Notes: generated by a model from the letters alone, not told the origin. Positions 53,952 to 63,063 are shown, counted from the first letter of the stretch. The stretch: DNA of 64,000 bases from Burkholderiales bacterium (GCA_027484405.1 JAIXTA010000018.1:16775-80774), one strand, 5' to 3'. A program made the numbers and translations.

Positions 53952-55061
53952 TCATGCAAGCTCGCGCAGCGGATGCATCCGCGCCGGCCAGCAGGGTTCG
54001 AAGAATCGATCGACCATCGCGTCGCTCACGGCCTCGATGATCGGTGGGTTCCAGGCCGGGCGGTTGTCCTTGTCGATCACCAGCGCGCGCACGCCTTCCA
54101 CCACCTCGCCGTGCTCGAAGGTGCGACGCACCAGGTTGCGCTCCATGCGCAGGGCCTCGGCCAGGGTCATGTGCCTGGCGCGGCGCATGGCGGCCAGGCT
54201 CACCTGCATCAGCAGCGGGCTGCGCTTGCCCATCGTGGCGCGGGTCTTCTGCGCGAACTCGATGAATTCGGGCCGGGTTTCGGTGTCGAGCTTTTCCAGG
54301 ATCTCGGCAATCGAGTTCGAGGCAAACACCTCATCGATGTAGGGCCGCAGGCCCATGAACTGGCCGGGCGTGGGGCGCAGCGTGAATTCGCGGGCGCAGT
54401 ATTGGCGCGCCTTTTGAGCCATTTCTGCCCGGGAAGGCGCATGGAGACTGCGAATGGCCTTCAGGAAGCGGGGCCGCTCGGCCAGGGGCACGAACACATC
54501 GGCCATGCCGCAGTGCAGCGTGTCGGCCGCGCCGATGACCTCGCCGGTCACGCCCAGATAGGTGCCCAGCTCCCCCGGCGCGCGGGCCAGGAACCAGGTG
54601 CCGCCCACGTCCGGAAACAGGCCGATGTTGACCTCGGGCATGGCGATCTTGCTGTTCTCGCTGACCACGCGCAGCCAGCCGGTCTCGGCAATGCCCATGC
54701 CCCCGCCCATGGTCACGCCCACCATCATGGCCACATAGGGCTTGGGGTAGTTCGCAATCAGGTGGTTGAGCGCGTACTCCTCGGTGAAGAAGTCTTCGAG
54801 CAGGGGGCTGGTGCCGCGCGGCGTGCTGTGCGCCGCTTCGTGGAAGAACCGGATGTCGCCGCCGGCGCACAGGCCCTTGTCGCTGCTGGTGTCGAGCACC
54901 ACCACCTGCACGGCCGGGTCGGCGGCCCAGGCATCGAGGGTCTCGCGCAGGGTGCGGATCATCGGCAGCGACAGGGCATTGAGTGCGCCCGGCCGGTTCA
55001 GGGTGATGAAGCCGACGGCGTCTTCGATGCGGGTGAGGATGTGCGGTTCTTGGGTGCTCAT
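53952..55061 (-). CDS. Enoyl-CoA hydratase/isomerase, 3-hydroxyisobutyryl-CoA hydrolase-like
   Basis: A 369-residue crotonase-fold enzyme. LNRPGALNALSLPMIRTL, the oxyanion block CAGGDIRFFHE, GVTMGGGMGIAETG and the acidic PEVNIGLFPDVGGTWFLAR match the HIBCH branch (valine degradation), including the extended C-terminal helical domain with SPLLMQVSLAAMRR and ALRMERNLVRRTFEHGE. Length is right for HIBCH (about 360-385). The start is ATG 55061. It is followed by a DUF3717 gene upstream on the same strand 12 bp away. Confidence 0.87.
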   Translation of the reverse strand: MSTQEPHILTRIEDAVGFITLNRPGALNALSLPMIRTLRETLDAWAADPAVQVVVLDTSSDKGLCAGGDIRFFHEAAHSTPRGTSPLLEDFFTEEYALNHLIANYPKPYVAMMVGVTMGGGMGIAETGWLRVVSENSKIAMPEVNIGLFPDVGGTWFLARAPGELGTYLGVTGEVIGAADTLHCGMADVFVPLAERPRFLKAIRSLHAPSRAEMAQKARQYCAREFTLRPTPGQFMGLRPYIDEVFASNSIAEILEKLDTETRPEFIEFAQKTRATMGKRSPLLMQVSLAAMRRARHMTLAEALRMERNLVRRTFEHGEVVEGVRALVIDKDNRPAWNPPIIEAVSDAMVDRFFEPCWPARMHPLRELA

Positions 55062-55073
55062 GGGTGCGAAGAG

Positions 55074-55286
55074 TCAGGTGCTGCTGCGCCAGGCGGCCAG
55101 CGCGGTGCGCGCGGCGTCCGAAAGCTGTTCGGCCGGCAGGCTGGCCTGCCGACGCCAGATCAGCAGGGCATAGGGTTTGGCCAGGGCCGCCACTTCCGGG
55201 GCGAGCGTCATCGCCTCGCCCTGCGCGGGGCGGCGGTTGCGCCACCAGTTGATGGCGGCTTCGAGGTCTTGCAGGCTGACGTCCAT
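55074..55286 (-). CDS. DUF3717 family protein
   Basis: A 70-residue cytoplasmic protein matching DUF3717 (LQDLEAAINWWRNRRPAQGE at the N-terminus and LAPEVAALAKPYALLIWRRQ in the middle). Found in betaproteobacteria; function unknown. The start is ATG 55286, and longer ORF starts extend without support. It ends 12 bp before the hydratase start, so the two are probably one transcript. Confidence 0.85.
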   Translation of the reverse strand: MDVSLQDLEAAINWWRNRRPAQGEAMTLAPEVAALAKPYALLIWRRQASLPAEQLSDAARTALAAWRSST

Positions 55287-55317
55287 GGCGGGGCGGTGCG
55301 CAAGCCGTGATTGTGGC

Positions 55318-55986
55318 TCAGCGCGCGCAGGCACAGGCGCGGGCGCAGGCCGCCAGGTAGGCCATGCGCGCCTCGTGCGCCTGCGCGGCGGCCAGGGGCC
55401 GGGCGGCGCTGCGTGCCAGAAAGCCCTGCGCGGCGAAGCCGGCCGCCACATCCGTCAGCACGCTGCCCTGCGCATCGGGCTGGCCGAGCAGCGGACCGTG
55501 CCACTCGCAGTCCAGCTCGGTGCACAGGGTCTGCCAGCGGGTCTGCGCATCGCGCACTGCGGCATCCAGCGCCTCGGCGTCGGCCACCCCCGGGGGGGCG
55601 AGGGTGGCGATCAGTGCGAACCGCTTGCCGCGCATCCAGCCGCGGTAGTCCAGCAGGCTCAGGGTCTGCCAGGCGCGCAGATGGGCCAGCAGGTGTGCAT
55701 GCTGCGCGAGTGCCGGGGCCTGCGCAGGCAGCAGAACGGCGATGTCCGTAGCCAGCAGCAGGGCTTCAATCAGCGTCTTGGCTGCGCCGGTCGGCACGGG
55801 CGCGGGCGTCGCGGGCAGCGGATCGAGCGTGAGCCAGTTCTGGGTCCAATCCGAGGGCAGCCCACCGGCGGCCAGCAGCGCGAGCAGTTGCGCCGGCTGC
55901 TCGGCGGCGTCGATGCCAGGTGCTGGGTGCAGAAACAGAATGTGGCGCACGGCGGTCGGGTGGAAGCTCCAGAGCGTTCGACGCAT
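55318..55986 (-). CDS. Hypothetical protein, possibly flavodoxin-like fold
   Basis: A 222-residue soluble protein, no family recognised. Alternating strands and helices (VRHILFLHPAPGIDAAEQP at the N-terminus, KRFALIATLAPPGVADAEAL near residue 140) would fit a flavodoxin-like or Rossmann fold, such as NADPH-dependent FMN reductases, but no binding motif is certain. The C-terminus is Ala/Cys-rich (LAACARACACAR). ATG 55986 is preferred over 56073. It lies 31 bp upstream of DUF3717 on the same strand. A 7-G run interrupts the coding sequence around 55590, a candidate for slippage. Confidence 0.55.
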   Translation of the reverse strand: MRRTLWSFHPTAVRHILFLHPAPGIDAAEQPAQLLALLAAGGLPSDWTQNWLTLDPLPATPAPVPTGAAKTLIEALLLATDIAVLLPAQAPALAQHAHLLAHLRAWQTLSLLDYRGWMRGKRFALIATLAPPGVADAEALDAAVRDAQTRWQTLCTELDCEWHGPLLGQPDAQGSVLTDVAAGFAAQGFLARSAARPLAAAQAHEARMAYLAACARACACAR

Positions 55987-56233
55987 CCGGCGGGTCGGCT
56001 CAGGTGTGGACGGGATTGGACGGAGCGCACCCCGCCGGTTGCCGAAACGACAATTGACACGATTTTGCGGCATGTCCCGGGTTCAAGCGCAGCGCAGGCT
56101 GCCGACATAATCGGTGTCCCGCGCGAGTTGCGCTCAAAGCACGGCTTGTTGCGAGGACCACTGCAGATGCCCGAGCGCCGTCCGGCGCCGCCGCCAAGCA
56201 TTGCACAGCGCGGCACAGCACGAGGTTTGACCC

Positions 56234-58753
56234 ATGAATCGCTTCATCCCTGCCCGACCTGTCACCCGCCGCGCCGCCAGCCGCCTGTCGCTGGGTGTGG
56301 CCGCCGCGCTGTCTGCGCTGATCCTGTCGGCCTGCGGCGGCGGGGGGGGCAGCAGCACGCCGCCTGCACCGCAGGTGCAGCAGCCCACGCCGGCCGTGGC
56401 CAGCCTGGCCCCCACCACGGTGGTGGCCGGCAACGACGTCACGCTCACCGGCACCAATCTGGACCAGGTGCGCAGTGCCACGCTCAATGGCGTGGCGCTC
56501 ACGCTGCGCAGCCAGAGCGCAACCAGCGCCGTGTTCACCGTGCCGGCCACGGCCACTTCGGGCTTCATCAACATCACCGACAGCAACGGCAGCGCCCGTG
56601 CGCTCTCGCAGCAGCTCAATGTGCTGGTGCGCATTGCCGTCACCGGCTTCACGCCCGCGCGCGCGCTGGCCGGCGGCAGCGTCACGATCAACGGCAGCGG
56701 CTTTGCCCGCGTGCGCGAAGTGCGCTTCACCGGCGCCGCGGCTGCGGCCACGGTGACCACCCGCAGCGACACCCAGCTCGTGGTCACCGTCCCGGCCGAT
56801 GCCACCACCGGCCTGATCACCCTGGTGGGCGAAACCGCCAACGACCCGAACCCGACCGCCAGCAACTTCGAGCTGGTGCCGCCGGTATTGGTCAACGCCA
56901 GCGCGGTGTATGCGCCGGCGGCTGGTGCCAGCTTCAACATCACCGGGACCGGCCTGTCCGAAGTCACCGGCGCGAGCATCGCCGGGGTGCCTGCGGTGAT
57001 CACCAACGCCACGGCCACCACGATCACGGTGCAGCCCGGCGCAAGCGCGCCCTGCGGCGCCATCGTGCTCGTTGCGCGTCTGCAGCCCACGGTGGCCGGC
57101 GGCACCCTGGCCACCGCCAACCAGTGCGAGGCCAATGTGCGCCTCGCTGAAATCGATGTGGCCCAGGTCTACTCGCAGTCGCCCGGCGATCAATATCAGC
57201 GCCTGGTGCCCGGCAAGGAAACCTGGATCCGCGCCTTCGTCGTCTCCACCGCGGCCAATCGCGCGGCACCCAGTGTCCGCGTGACCGGCCTGCGGGGCAC
57301 CACCACGCTGGGTACCGTGAACCTCAGCGGCCCGGCCACGCTGCCCCAGGTGGCCGACGGCGCCGCGATTCCGAGCACGGTCCAGTACGACCTCACGCAG
57401 ACCTTTGCCGCCGAACTGCCGGCGCCCTGGATTGCGCCGAACCTGACCCTGCGCGTCGAGGTGGATCCGGATCGCCGCAACAATGCCTTCAACACCGCCG
57501 ATTCGACCCCGGCCGTCGGCACGGCCACGCGCCTGACCGTGATGCTGGTGCCCGTGATCACCGGCGGCAACACCAGTGCCGCCAACCCGCCGGCGCTGCC
57601 CACGGCCGCGCAGGTCATTGACGAGGTGGCACGCTCCCTGCCGATCGCCCGCGACCAGATCGCCGTGCAGACCCGCTCGGCCTACACCTCGACCACCACC
57701 ACCGACGGCCTGGATACCAGCGCCGAATGGTCCAGCGTGCTCGGCGAGATCAACACCCTGCGCCGCAACGAGAATCCGACCTTCCTGTACTACGGCGTGA
57801 CGCGCCGCTCGGGCGGGTCGATTGCCGGGATCGGCTATGTCAACAGCGCGTCATCGACGTCTCCGGCGCTGACTTCGCTGGGCTGGAGCCCGGACCAGAG
57901 CAGCGGTTGGGGGCGCACCATGATCCACGAGTTCGGCCACAACTTCTCGCGCAGCCACGCACCCTGCGGCGGCGTGACCGGCGCCGACCCCAACTACCCC
58001 TACAGCGGCGGGCAGCTCGGCCCGACGGGGCTGTTCAACTCCAACAGCAATCAGGTCGTCGCACCGGGCACGGGCGCAGACATCATGGGTTACTGCAACG
58101 GCACCTGGTTCAGTGACTACAACTTCTCGGCCGTGCAGAACTTCCTGGAGCAGCAGCGCGCCCGCAATGCCATGACCAAGCCCCAGGCGCCGGTCACGGA
58201 GCTGGCGGTTTTCGATGGCGTGCTCAGCGCCAATGGCCTTCAGATGAAGCCGGCGCAGTACGTGGTCGGCCCGGCGCTGGCCAGCACCGGTGACTACCGC
58301 GTCGTGCTGCGCACCGCCGATGGCCGCACACTGGAGCAGCCGGTCGAGCTGATCCAGGTGGATCATGCCGACGAGTGGCACTTCAGCGTCGCCCTGCCGA
58401 ACCCGGGGGCCGTGGTGAGCGCGGATCTCGTCACGCCGCGCGGCCAGCGCTTCAGCACCGGCGTGAACCGGGTGCAGGCCAAGCCGCAGGCACCGGGCAC
58501 TGCGGTGGCTGTCGAGCCCAGCGCATCCCTCGATCCGGCCGCCAGCACCAGCCAGATCCTGCGCTGGAGTGCCGACACGCACGCCTGGGCAACCGTCACG
58601 CATGTGGCGGATACCGGCGAGCGCACCGTGCTGGCCGTGCGGGCCCAGGGCGGCAGCCTGAAGTTCGACCCGCGCAGCCTGCCGGCCGGTGGCCGCTTCG
58701 AGGTGGGTGTGTCGGACGGGGCCAGCGGCCGCGTGATCGTGCTGCAGCGCTGA
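56234..58753 (+). CDS. Lipoprotein zinc metalloprotease with IPT/TIG repeats
   Basis: An 839-residue surface or outer-membrane lipoprotein. A signal peptide with lipobox LSAC is followed by poly-Gly. Three Ig-like IPT/TIG repeats (about 50-130, 135-213 and 215-300) precede a spacer and a metalloprotease domain with HEFGHNFSRSH at residues 565-575 and the Met-turn GADIMGYC. The zinc motif fits the metzincin-type HExxHxxxxxH pattern, but position 8 is Ser instead of the usual Gly. The C-terminal about 150 residues are another beta-rich domain. The G-run of 8 (56342-56349) in the lipobox linker is a possible slippage site. A terminator follows the stop. Confidence 0.85.
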   Translation: MNRFIPARPVTRRAASRLSLGVAAALSALILSACGGGGGSSTPPAPQVQQPTPAVASLAPTTVVAGNDVTLTGTNLDQVRSATLNGVALTLRSQSATSAVFTVPATATSGFINITDSNGSARALSQQLNVLVRIAVTGFTPARALAGGSVTINGSGFARVREVRFTGAAAAATVTTRSDTQLVVTVPADATTGLITLVGETANDPNPTASNFELVPPVLVNASAVYAPAAGASFNITGTGLSEVTGASIAGVPAVITNATATTITVQPGASAPCGAIVLVARLQPTVAGGTLATANQCEANVRLAEIDVAQVYSQSPGDQYQRLVPGKETWIRAFVVSTAANRAAPSVRVTGLRGTTTLGTVNLSGPATLPQVADGAAIPSTVQYDLTQTFAAELPAPWIAPNLTLRVEVDPDRRNNAFNTADSTPAVGTATRLTVMLVPVITGGNTSAANPPALPTAAQVIDEVARSLPIARDQIAVQTRSAYTSTTTTDGLDTSAEWSSVLGEINTLRRNENPTFLYYGVTRRSGGSIAGIGYVNSASSTSPALTSLGWSPDQSSGWGRTMIHEFGHNFSRSHAPCGGVTGADPNYPYSGGQLGPTGLFNSNSNQVVAPGTGADIMGYCNGTWFSDYNFSAVQNFLEQQRARNAMTKPQAPVTELAVFDGVLSANGLQMKPAQYVVGPALASTGDYRVVLRTADGRTLEQPVELIQVDHADEWHFSVALPNPGAVVSADLVTPRGQRFSTGVNRVQAKPQAPGTAVAVEPSASLDPAASTSQILRWSADTHAWATVTHVADTGERTVLAVRAQGGSLKFDPRSLPAGGRFEVGVSDGASGRVIVLQR

Positions 58754-58771
58754 TCCGCAGCCGTCCCTTCG

Positions 58772-58803
58772 AGGCCGCCAGGAGCCCTCTTGGCGGCCTT
58801 TTG
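58772..58803 (+). terminator. Intrinsic terminator of the metalloprotease gene
   Basis: A 9-bp stem AGGCCGCCA / TGGCGGCCT with a 10-nt loop followed by TTTT, beginning 19 bp past the stop at 58753. Confidence 0.85.
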
Positions 58804-58826
58804 CTTTGGGTCGAAAGGTGCTTGTC

Positions 58827-58885
58827 GCTTGTCCCATGCGCCTCTCCAGCCAGTTTGGCCTGAAGAGGCGCATGAATGCTGGATC
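58827..58885 (+). repeat. Near-palindromic repeat, copy G (family 2)
   Basis: Starts GCTTGTCCCATGCGCCTC, centre TCCAGCCAGTTTGGCC, ends GCGCATGAATGCTGGATC. It matches the reverse complement of copy F almost throughout and also shares upstream AAAGGT. The rest of the 58.75-59.05 kb gap shows no gene. Confidence 0.72.
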
Positions 58886-59055
58886 TGCGTCTTCGGATGC
58901 GGGCCTCAGGGGGCCAGGCGCTGCGACCGGGACGGCGCCGGCTCCGCGACGGACAAGGAACACTGCGGCCGGCTGGCAGAATGCGCAGCCTCGTCACGGG
59001 TGATCCGCGCCGCGCTTGCGCAGCGTGACGCGCCCCAACACAACAAGGTCGTGCC

Positions 59056-59982
59056 GTGAGCACCCGCAATCTGCAGCTCTTCTTCATCTGTGTGGCCATC
59101 TGGGGCACGACCTGGCTGGCCATCAAGTTCCAGCTTGGCGTGGTGGCGCCCGAGGTCAGCGTGGCCTGGCGCTTCGGGCTGGCGGCGGCGCTGCTGGCGG
59201 CCTGGTGCGTCTGGCGCGGCGACACCCTGCGCTTTTCGCTGGCGCAGCACCGCACCCTGTTCCTGCTGGGTGTGCTGATGTTCGGCATCAGCTATGTGTT
59301 CGTGTACATCGCGGAGCAGTACGTGGTCAGCGCGCTGGTGGCGGTGGGCTATTCGGCCTCGCCCCTGCTGAACATGCTGATCAGCCGCGTGGCCCACGGC
59401 ACGCCGATGTCGCGCCGGGTGGCGGCGGGCGGCCTGCTGGGCGTGCTGGGCATTGTGCTGATCTTCTGGCCGGAGTTCAGGGCCAGCCTGGCGGCGCAGC
59501 ACCTGAGCCGGGAGTTCGTGCTCGGGGTGAGCTTCACGGCAGCGGCAGTCGTCATTGCGGCCGTGGCCAATGTCTATGCCACGCGAGCCAACGAGCAGGG
59601 CATCAACGTCTGGCAGAAGATGACCTGGGGCATGGGCTACGGCGCGGCATGCTGCCTGGTCTGGGCGTTGGCAGCGGGCAAGCCGCTGGCCTTCGACTGG
59701 CGCCTGCCCTACGTGGCCAGCCTGATGTATCTGGCCGTGTTCGGCAGCATCCTGGCCTTTGCGGGCTATCTCACGCTCATGAACCACGTGGGTGCGGCGC
59801 GCGCCGGCTACATCGGCGTGATGGTGCCGATCGTGGCGCTTGTCATCAGCAGCATCTTCGAGAACTACGACTGGACCCTGCTGGCCGTCGCGGGCATCGC
59901 GCTGGCCACCGTGGGCAACGTGCTGGTGCTGCGCGCGCCGGGCCGGCCGGATTCCGCCGCCCGACCGGCCGAACACAGCTGA
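59056..59982 (+). CDS. EamA/DMT-family transporter
   Basis: A 308-residue permease with ten helices in two EamA halves. IWGTTWLAIKFQLGVVAPEV at helix 1 and IGVMVPIVALVISSIFENYD near the end are characteristic of the drug/metabolite transporter superfamily. It is related in type to the transporter at 46769 but clearly distinct in sequence. The start is GTG 59056, as no ATG fits. It stands alone after the repeat, and the following genes are convergent. The substrate is unknown. Confidence 0.87.
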   Translation: MSTRNLQLFFICVAIWGTTWLAIKFQLGVVAPEVSVAWRFGLAAALLAAWCVWRGDTLRFSLAQHRTLFLLGVLMFGISYVFVYIAEQYVVSALVAVGYSASPLLNMLISRVAHGTPMSRRVAAGGLLGVLGIVLIFWPEFRASLAAQHLSREFVLGVSFTAAAVVIAAVANVYATRANEQGINVWQKMTWGMGYGAACCLVWALAAGKPLAFDWRLPYVASLMYLAVFGSILAFAGYLTLMNHVGAARAGYIGVMVPIVALVISSIFENYDWTLLAVAGIALATVGNVLVLRAPGRPDSAARPAEHS

Positions 59983-60002
59983 GCGCATGCGTGCAAGGCA
60001 AG

Positions 60003-60034
60003 AAAAAAGGCCGGTCGGTTGCCCGATCGGCCTT
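60003..60034 (-). terminator. Intrinsic terminator of the S41/lipoprotein pair
   Basis: On the minus strand an 11-bp stem AAGGCCGATCG / CGACCGGCCTT (one G-T pair) with a 6-nt loop is followed by TTTTTT, about 20 bp past the small lipoprotein stop. Confidence 0.8.
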
Positions 60035-60055
60035 GTAATGCACGGCGCCTGAGCT

Positions 60056-60448
60056 TCAGGGCGTGTTCATGCAGCGGCAGGCGCGCAGTTCACGCGCCGC
60101 GCCGCTTTCCGCATGGGTGATGCGGCACTGCGTGCCCGAGCGCGACAGCCGCAGGGTCTCGGCCACGGGTGCGCCGCGAACGGCGCCATCGAGCAGCCGA
60201 CCCTGCGCGTCGCGCGGCGCCACCTTGTTCAGCACCACCTCGCTGGCAGTGCTGAAGTCGGTGCCGGTCAGCGTGACCTTGCGCTTCAGGGTCTCCTCGG
60301 CAAAGGCGGTCACCTCGGCCAGGCAGGCGCCCTCCAGCGGCCCGATCAGGCGCGCCGGGCTCGCCGACGTGCTGGCGCAGCCCGCTGCAGCCAGCAGGGC
60401 TGCAGCGGCCAGCGCCCAGCGCACGGACAGGGGCACGGGCAGGCGCAT
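60056..60448 (-). CDS. Small predicted lipoprotein coupled to S41 protease
   Basis: A 130-residue protein with a signal peptide and lipobox (LAAAALLAAAGCAST) and a soluble domain of about 100 residues containing four further Cys (GACLAEVTAFAEE, TQCRITHAESG, LRACRCMNTP) that could form disulfides in the periplasm. No family recognised. The start ATG shares one base with the S41 stop (TGATG), so it is translated with the protease. A terminator follows. Confidence 0.72.
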   Translation of the reverse strand: MRLPVPLSVRWALAAAALLAAAGCASTSASPARLIGPLEGACLAEVTAFAEETLKRKVTLTGTDFSTASEVVLNKVAPRDAQGRLLDGAVRGAPVAETLRLSRSGTQCRITHAESGAARELRACRCMNTP

Positions 60449-62052
60449 CACTTGCGGAAGGCGCTGGCGCGCACCGGGTGACGGGCGATGACGCCGTCTT
60501 CCAAGCCCACGTCCGGCTTCATCTGCTTGCCCAGTGCGACGGACGCGGCGGGGCAGGCGCCCGTGGTGGCGCGCGTCAGCGCCACGCTTAGCATGCCTTC
60601 GGTCGGGTCACCCAGCGGCTTGTTGAAGTCATCGGCCGCCACGCAGCCCGGCACGCCGGTGGGGCCGGTGCCGCCGGGGATGAAGCCGTCGGCATAGTCA
60701 CCGAAGCCCTTGGCGTTCACGCCCTTGAACTCGATCGGGAAGTAGCTCACGCCGCAGTTGTCCTTGGCCGTGAAGCCATAGGGCTTGCCGCAGGTGGTGC
60801 TGCCGATCAGGATGACTTCGACGTCAATGCCGCGCAACGCGTTGATGATCAGTTCCGAGGCCGAGCAGGTGTCGCCCTTGGTGATCACGTACACCCGGCC
60901 GAGGTTGACCGTGGGCAGCGGCGCGTTGGCCGTGGTACCCGAGCCCGTGAAGCCGCTAGCCGTGTTGTAGAACGGGGTTGCAGCGCGGGCATTGTCGGTC
61001 GTGCGCTTGTCGTTGAAGGTGCTCTTCTCGAAGGTCTTGTTCGCGGTGCGGGCGTTGCCGGCGATCATGTAGCCCAGCTGCGAGGAGATGTAGACGTAGC
61101 CGCCGCCGTTGTAGCGCAGGTCGAGCACGAGGTCCGTGATGCCCTGGGTGGCGAAGTTCTGGAAGGTGTTGACGAGCTGGCCTTCACCGTTCTGCGCCAG
61201 GAAGGTCGTGTACTGCAGGTAGCCGATCTTCTGCGTGCCGCGCGTGATGACGCTGGAGGTCAGCACCGGCGACTGCTGGATGCTCTGCGCGCGCAGCGTG
61301 GCGGTCTTGTCCGTGCTGCCGGTACCGCCCGTCGGACGGAACACGAAGGTGTAGCTTTGGTTGATCTGCGGAAACAGCGCCTGGTTGATGATGGTCACGT
61401 TGTTGCCGTTGATGACATCATTGCCATTCACGCTGACCAGCGTGTCGCCGCGGGCGAGGCCGGCAGCGGCGGCAGGCGAGCCGGGCTCCACGAAGGCAAC
61501 GCGGATGCTGCGCGGAGGCGCGCCCTGGATGACCGCCCACTCGATTCCGTAGCCCCCCGGGTTGCCGGAGGACAGTGCATTCCACTCCGCCGTCGGGTAG
61601 GTGAAACTGAACTGGTCCTGCTGCTTGCCCGAGGCCGTGCGCGTGGGGCTCTTCAGGGCGCGGAAGTAGCTGTCCACCGATTGATAGGTCGCGGCGGCCG
61701 AACTGGTGTTCGAATAGGCCGCGGCCGTTGCGTCCACCGCGGGCACCTCCGAGTACCAGAGGTAGGCCTCGTTGTAGTAGCTGCGGATGAACTGCTTCTC
61801 GTTGTCCAGCGTGCCGGCGCGGTAGCCCGCCAGCAGATTGCCCGCGGTGTCGCGTGCGTAGCTGTTGGTCGCGGCGCACTGCTGCGCGCTGGCGCTGGAC
61901 GGCGGAATCGCCGAGGGCGAAGGCGCCGGTGCCGGCGCGGCGCCGCCTCCACCGCCACCGCCGCCGCAGGCGGTCAGGACGGCCAGAGACAGGGCAAGCA
62001 CGGCACCCAGGGAGGCGCCGCGTACAAGGCGGGGGCTGTTCGGTTGCTGCAA
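60448..62052 (-). CDS. S41 family peptidase lipoprotein (tail-specific protease type)
   Basis: A 534-residue outer-membrane or periplasmic protease. A signal peptide with lipobox LTAC and poly-Gly linker is followed by an N-terminal helical domain, a PDZ domain (about 170-260, VAFVEPGSPAAAAGLARGDT) and the S41 core (about 280-480). The nucleophile Ser lies in KGDTCSASELI and the Lys in STTCGKPYGF, the Ser-Lys dyad of C-terminal processing proteases. Substrates are unknown. It is transcribed away from the str operon. Confidence 0.88.
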   Translation of the reverse strand: MQQPNSPRLVRGASLGAVLALSLAVLTACGGGGGGGGAAPAPAPSPSAIPPSSASAQQCAATNSYARDTAGNLLAGYRAGTLDNEKQFIRSYYNEAYLWYSEVPAVDATAAAYSNTSSAAATYQSVDSYFRALKSPTRTASGKQQDQFSFTYPTAEWNALSSGNPGGYGIEWAVIQGAPPRSIRVAFVEPGSPAAAAGLARGDTLVSVNGNDVINGNNVTIINQALFPQINQSYTFVFRPTGGTGSTDKTATLRAQSIQQSPVLTSSVITRGTQKIGYLQYTTFLAQNGEGQLVNTFQNFATQGITDLVLDLRYNGGGYVYISSQLGYMIAGNARTANKTFEKSTFNDKRTTDNARAATPFYNTASGFTGSGTTANAPLPTVNLGRVYVITKGDTCSASELIINALRGIDVEVILIGSTTCGKPYGFTAKDNCGVSYFPIEFKGVNAKGFGDYADGFIPGGTGPTGVPGCVAADDFNKPLGDPTEGMLSVALTRATTGACPAASVALGKQMKPDVGLEDGVIARHPVRASAFRK

Positions 62053-62541
62053 GACAAACTCCAGAGCTTGGGGGCGGCGAGCCCATCAAGGTGAGTGCCG
62101 CCACAGGGGGAGGACTCAATAGCGTACAAAGCATCGCAATCGATCGGCAATCGATGGTGTAACCAGTGAGTAACGCCCCGCATCCCGCAAATCAGGTGCG
62201 GGTCGCTCCGTACGGGTGGCGCCCTAGGCTCGTATCGTTGCGGCGAAGCGAGTTGTGCTGAATGCAACAGAATCGGGTTTCGCGATGCGCGCTGGCGAAG
62301 CCAAGGCGCGCTCTGGAGGACGCAATCGGACCAGGGTGTTTGACGCTGTCTCTGCTGCGGTGCCATAATCTTGGGTTCCCGGCAAAAGGTTGTGGAGGGC
62401 GAGTCCCTGCGCAGTCCGGATCCGAGTCGCTCTTTGGCCATTCCGCGTTGCGCACTGTCCGTTGAGTCGATCTCGCATCCTCCGGGCACATGTTTTCAAC
62501 CTGGGCGCCGCAAGGTGCCCGCAATCGCAACCGGAACGCGA
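62053..62541. other. Intergenic region between S41 gene and rpsL
   Basis: About 490 bases. It contains the rpsL promoter (62340-62369), then a 170-nt leader before rpsL. The first 280 bases presumably hold the divergent S41 promoter, but no clear -35/-10 pair was seen. No gene fits. Confidence 0.6.
62340..62369 (+). promoter_or_regulatory. Sigma70 promoter of the str operon
   Basis: TTGACG at 62340-62345 and CATAAT at 62364-62369 with 18-bp spacing and a TGn extension before the -10 (TGCCATAAT). Strong match to the housekeeping promoter, positioned about 170 bp before rpsL. Confidence 0.78.
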
Positions 62542-62946
62542 ATGCCAACCATCAACCAGCTCATTCGGAAGCCCCGAGTCTCTGAGACGATCAAGTCCAA
62601 GAGCCCGGCGCTGAAGAACAGCCCGCAAAAGCGCGGTGTCTGCACCAAGGTCTACACGACCACCCCCAAGAAGCCCAACTCCGCACTGCGCAAGGTCGCC
62701 AAGGTTCGCCTGGTGAACGGCTACGAAATCATTTCGTACATCGGCGGCGAAGGCCACAACCTGCAAGAACACAGCGTCGTGCTGATCCGCGGCGGTCGTG
62801 TGAAGGACTTGCCGGGTGTGCGCTACCACATCGTCCGTGGTTCGCTGGACCTCCAGGGCGTGAAGGACCGCAAGCAGGCGCGTTCGAAGTACGGCGCCAA
62901 GCGCCCCAAGGCCGGTGCAGCTGCTGCAGCCGCCAAGAAGAAGTAA
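62542..62946 (+). CDS. rpsL: 30S ribosomal protein S12
   Basis: A 134-residue S12. The body is canonical: [11 protein letters not shown] at the start, [13 protein letters not shown] with Lys43 and [14 protein letters not shown] with Lys88, both wild type for streptomycin sensitivity. S12 normally ends after about 124 residues at a short basic tail; here it is extended to an Ala/Lys tail ([11 protein letters not shown]). It is the first gene of the str operon, followed by rpsG after 117 bp. Confidence 0.97.
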   Translation: MPTINQLIRKPRVSETIKSKSPALKNSPQKRGVCTKVYTTTPKKPNSALRKVAKVRLVNGYEIISYIGGEGHNLQEHSVVLIRGGRVKDLPGVRYHIVRGSLDLQGVKDRKQARSKYGAKRPKAGAAAAAAKKK

Positions 62947-63063
62947 TTTTTCAACCCGCGCAGCCATAGGCTTTGGTTGCGAGTAAGTGGCCGCTCACAT
63001 GAGTTGCCGCGAGCGTCGAGTGGGGTTCGTCCCCCGGCTCAACTGAAATGAAAAGGAAGACCC

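Noticed and set aside
51820..54342. Plus-strand ORF of 840 codons across creC, creB and the hydratase
   Set aside because: It covers three real minus-strand genes and a repeat element; no domain, and the composition is that of a GC-rich antisense frame.
55581..55600. Frameshift at the C/G homopolymer in the hypothetical gene
   Set aside because: The frame is open and coherent on both sides, so the run is a slippage candidate only, not a visible break.
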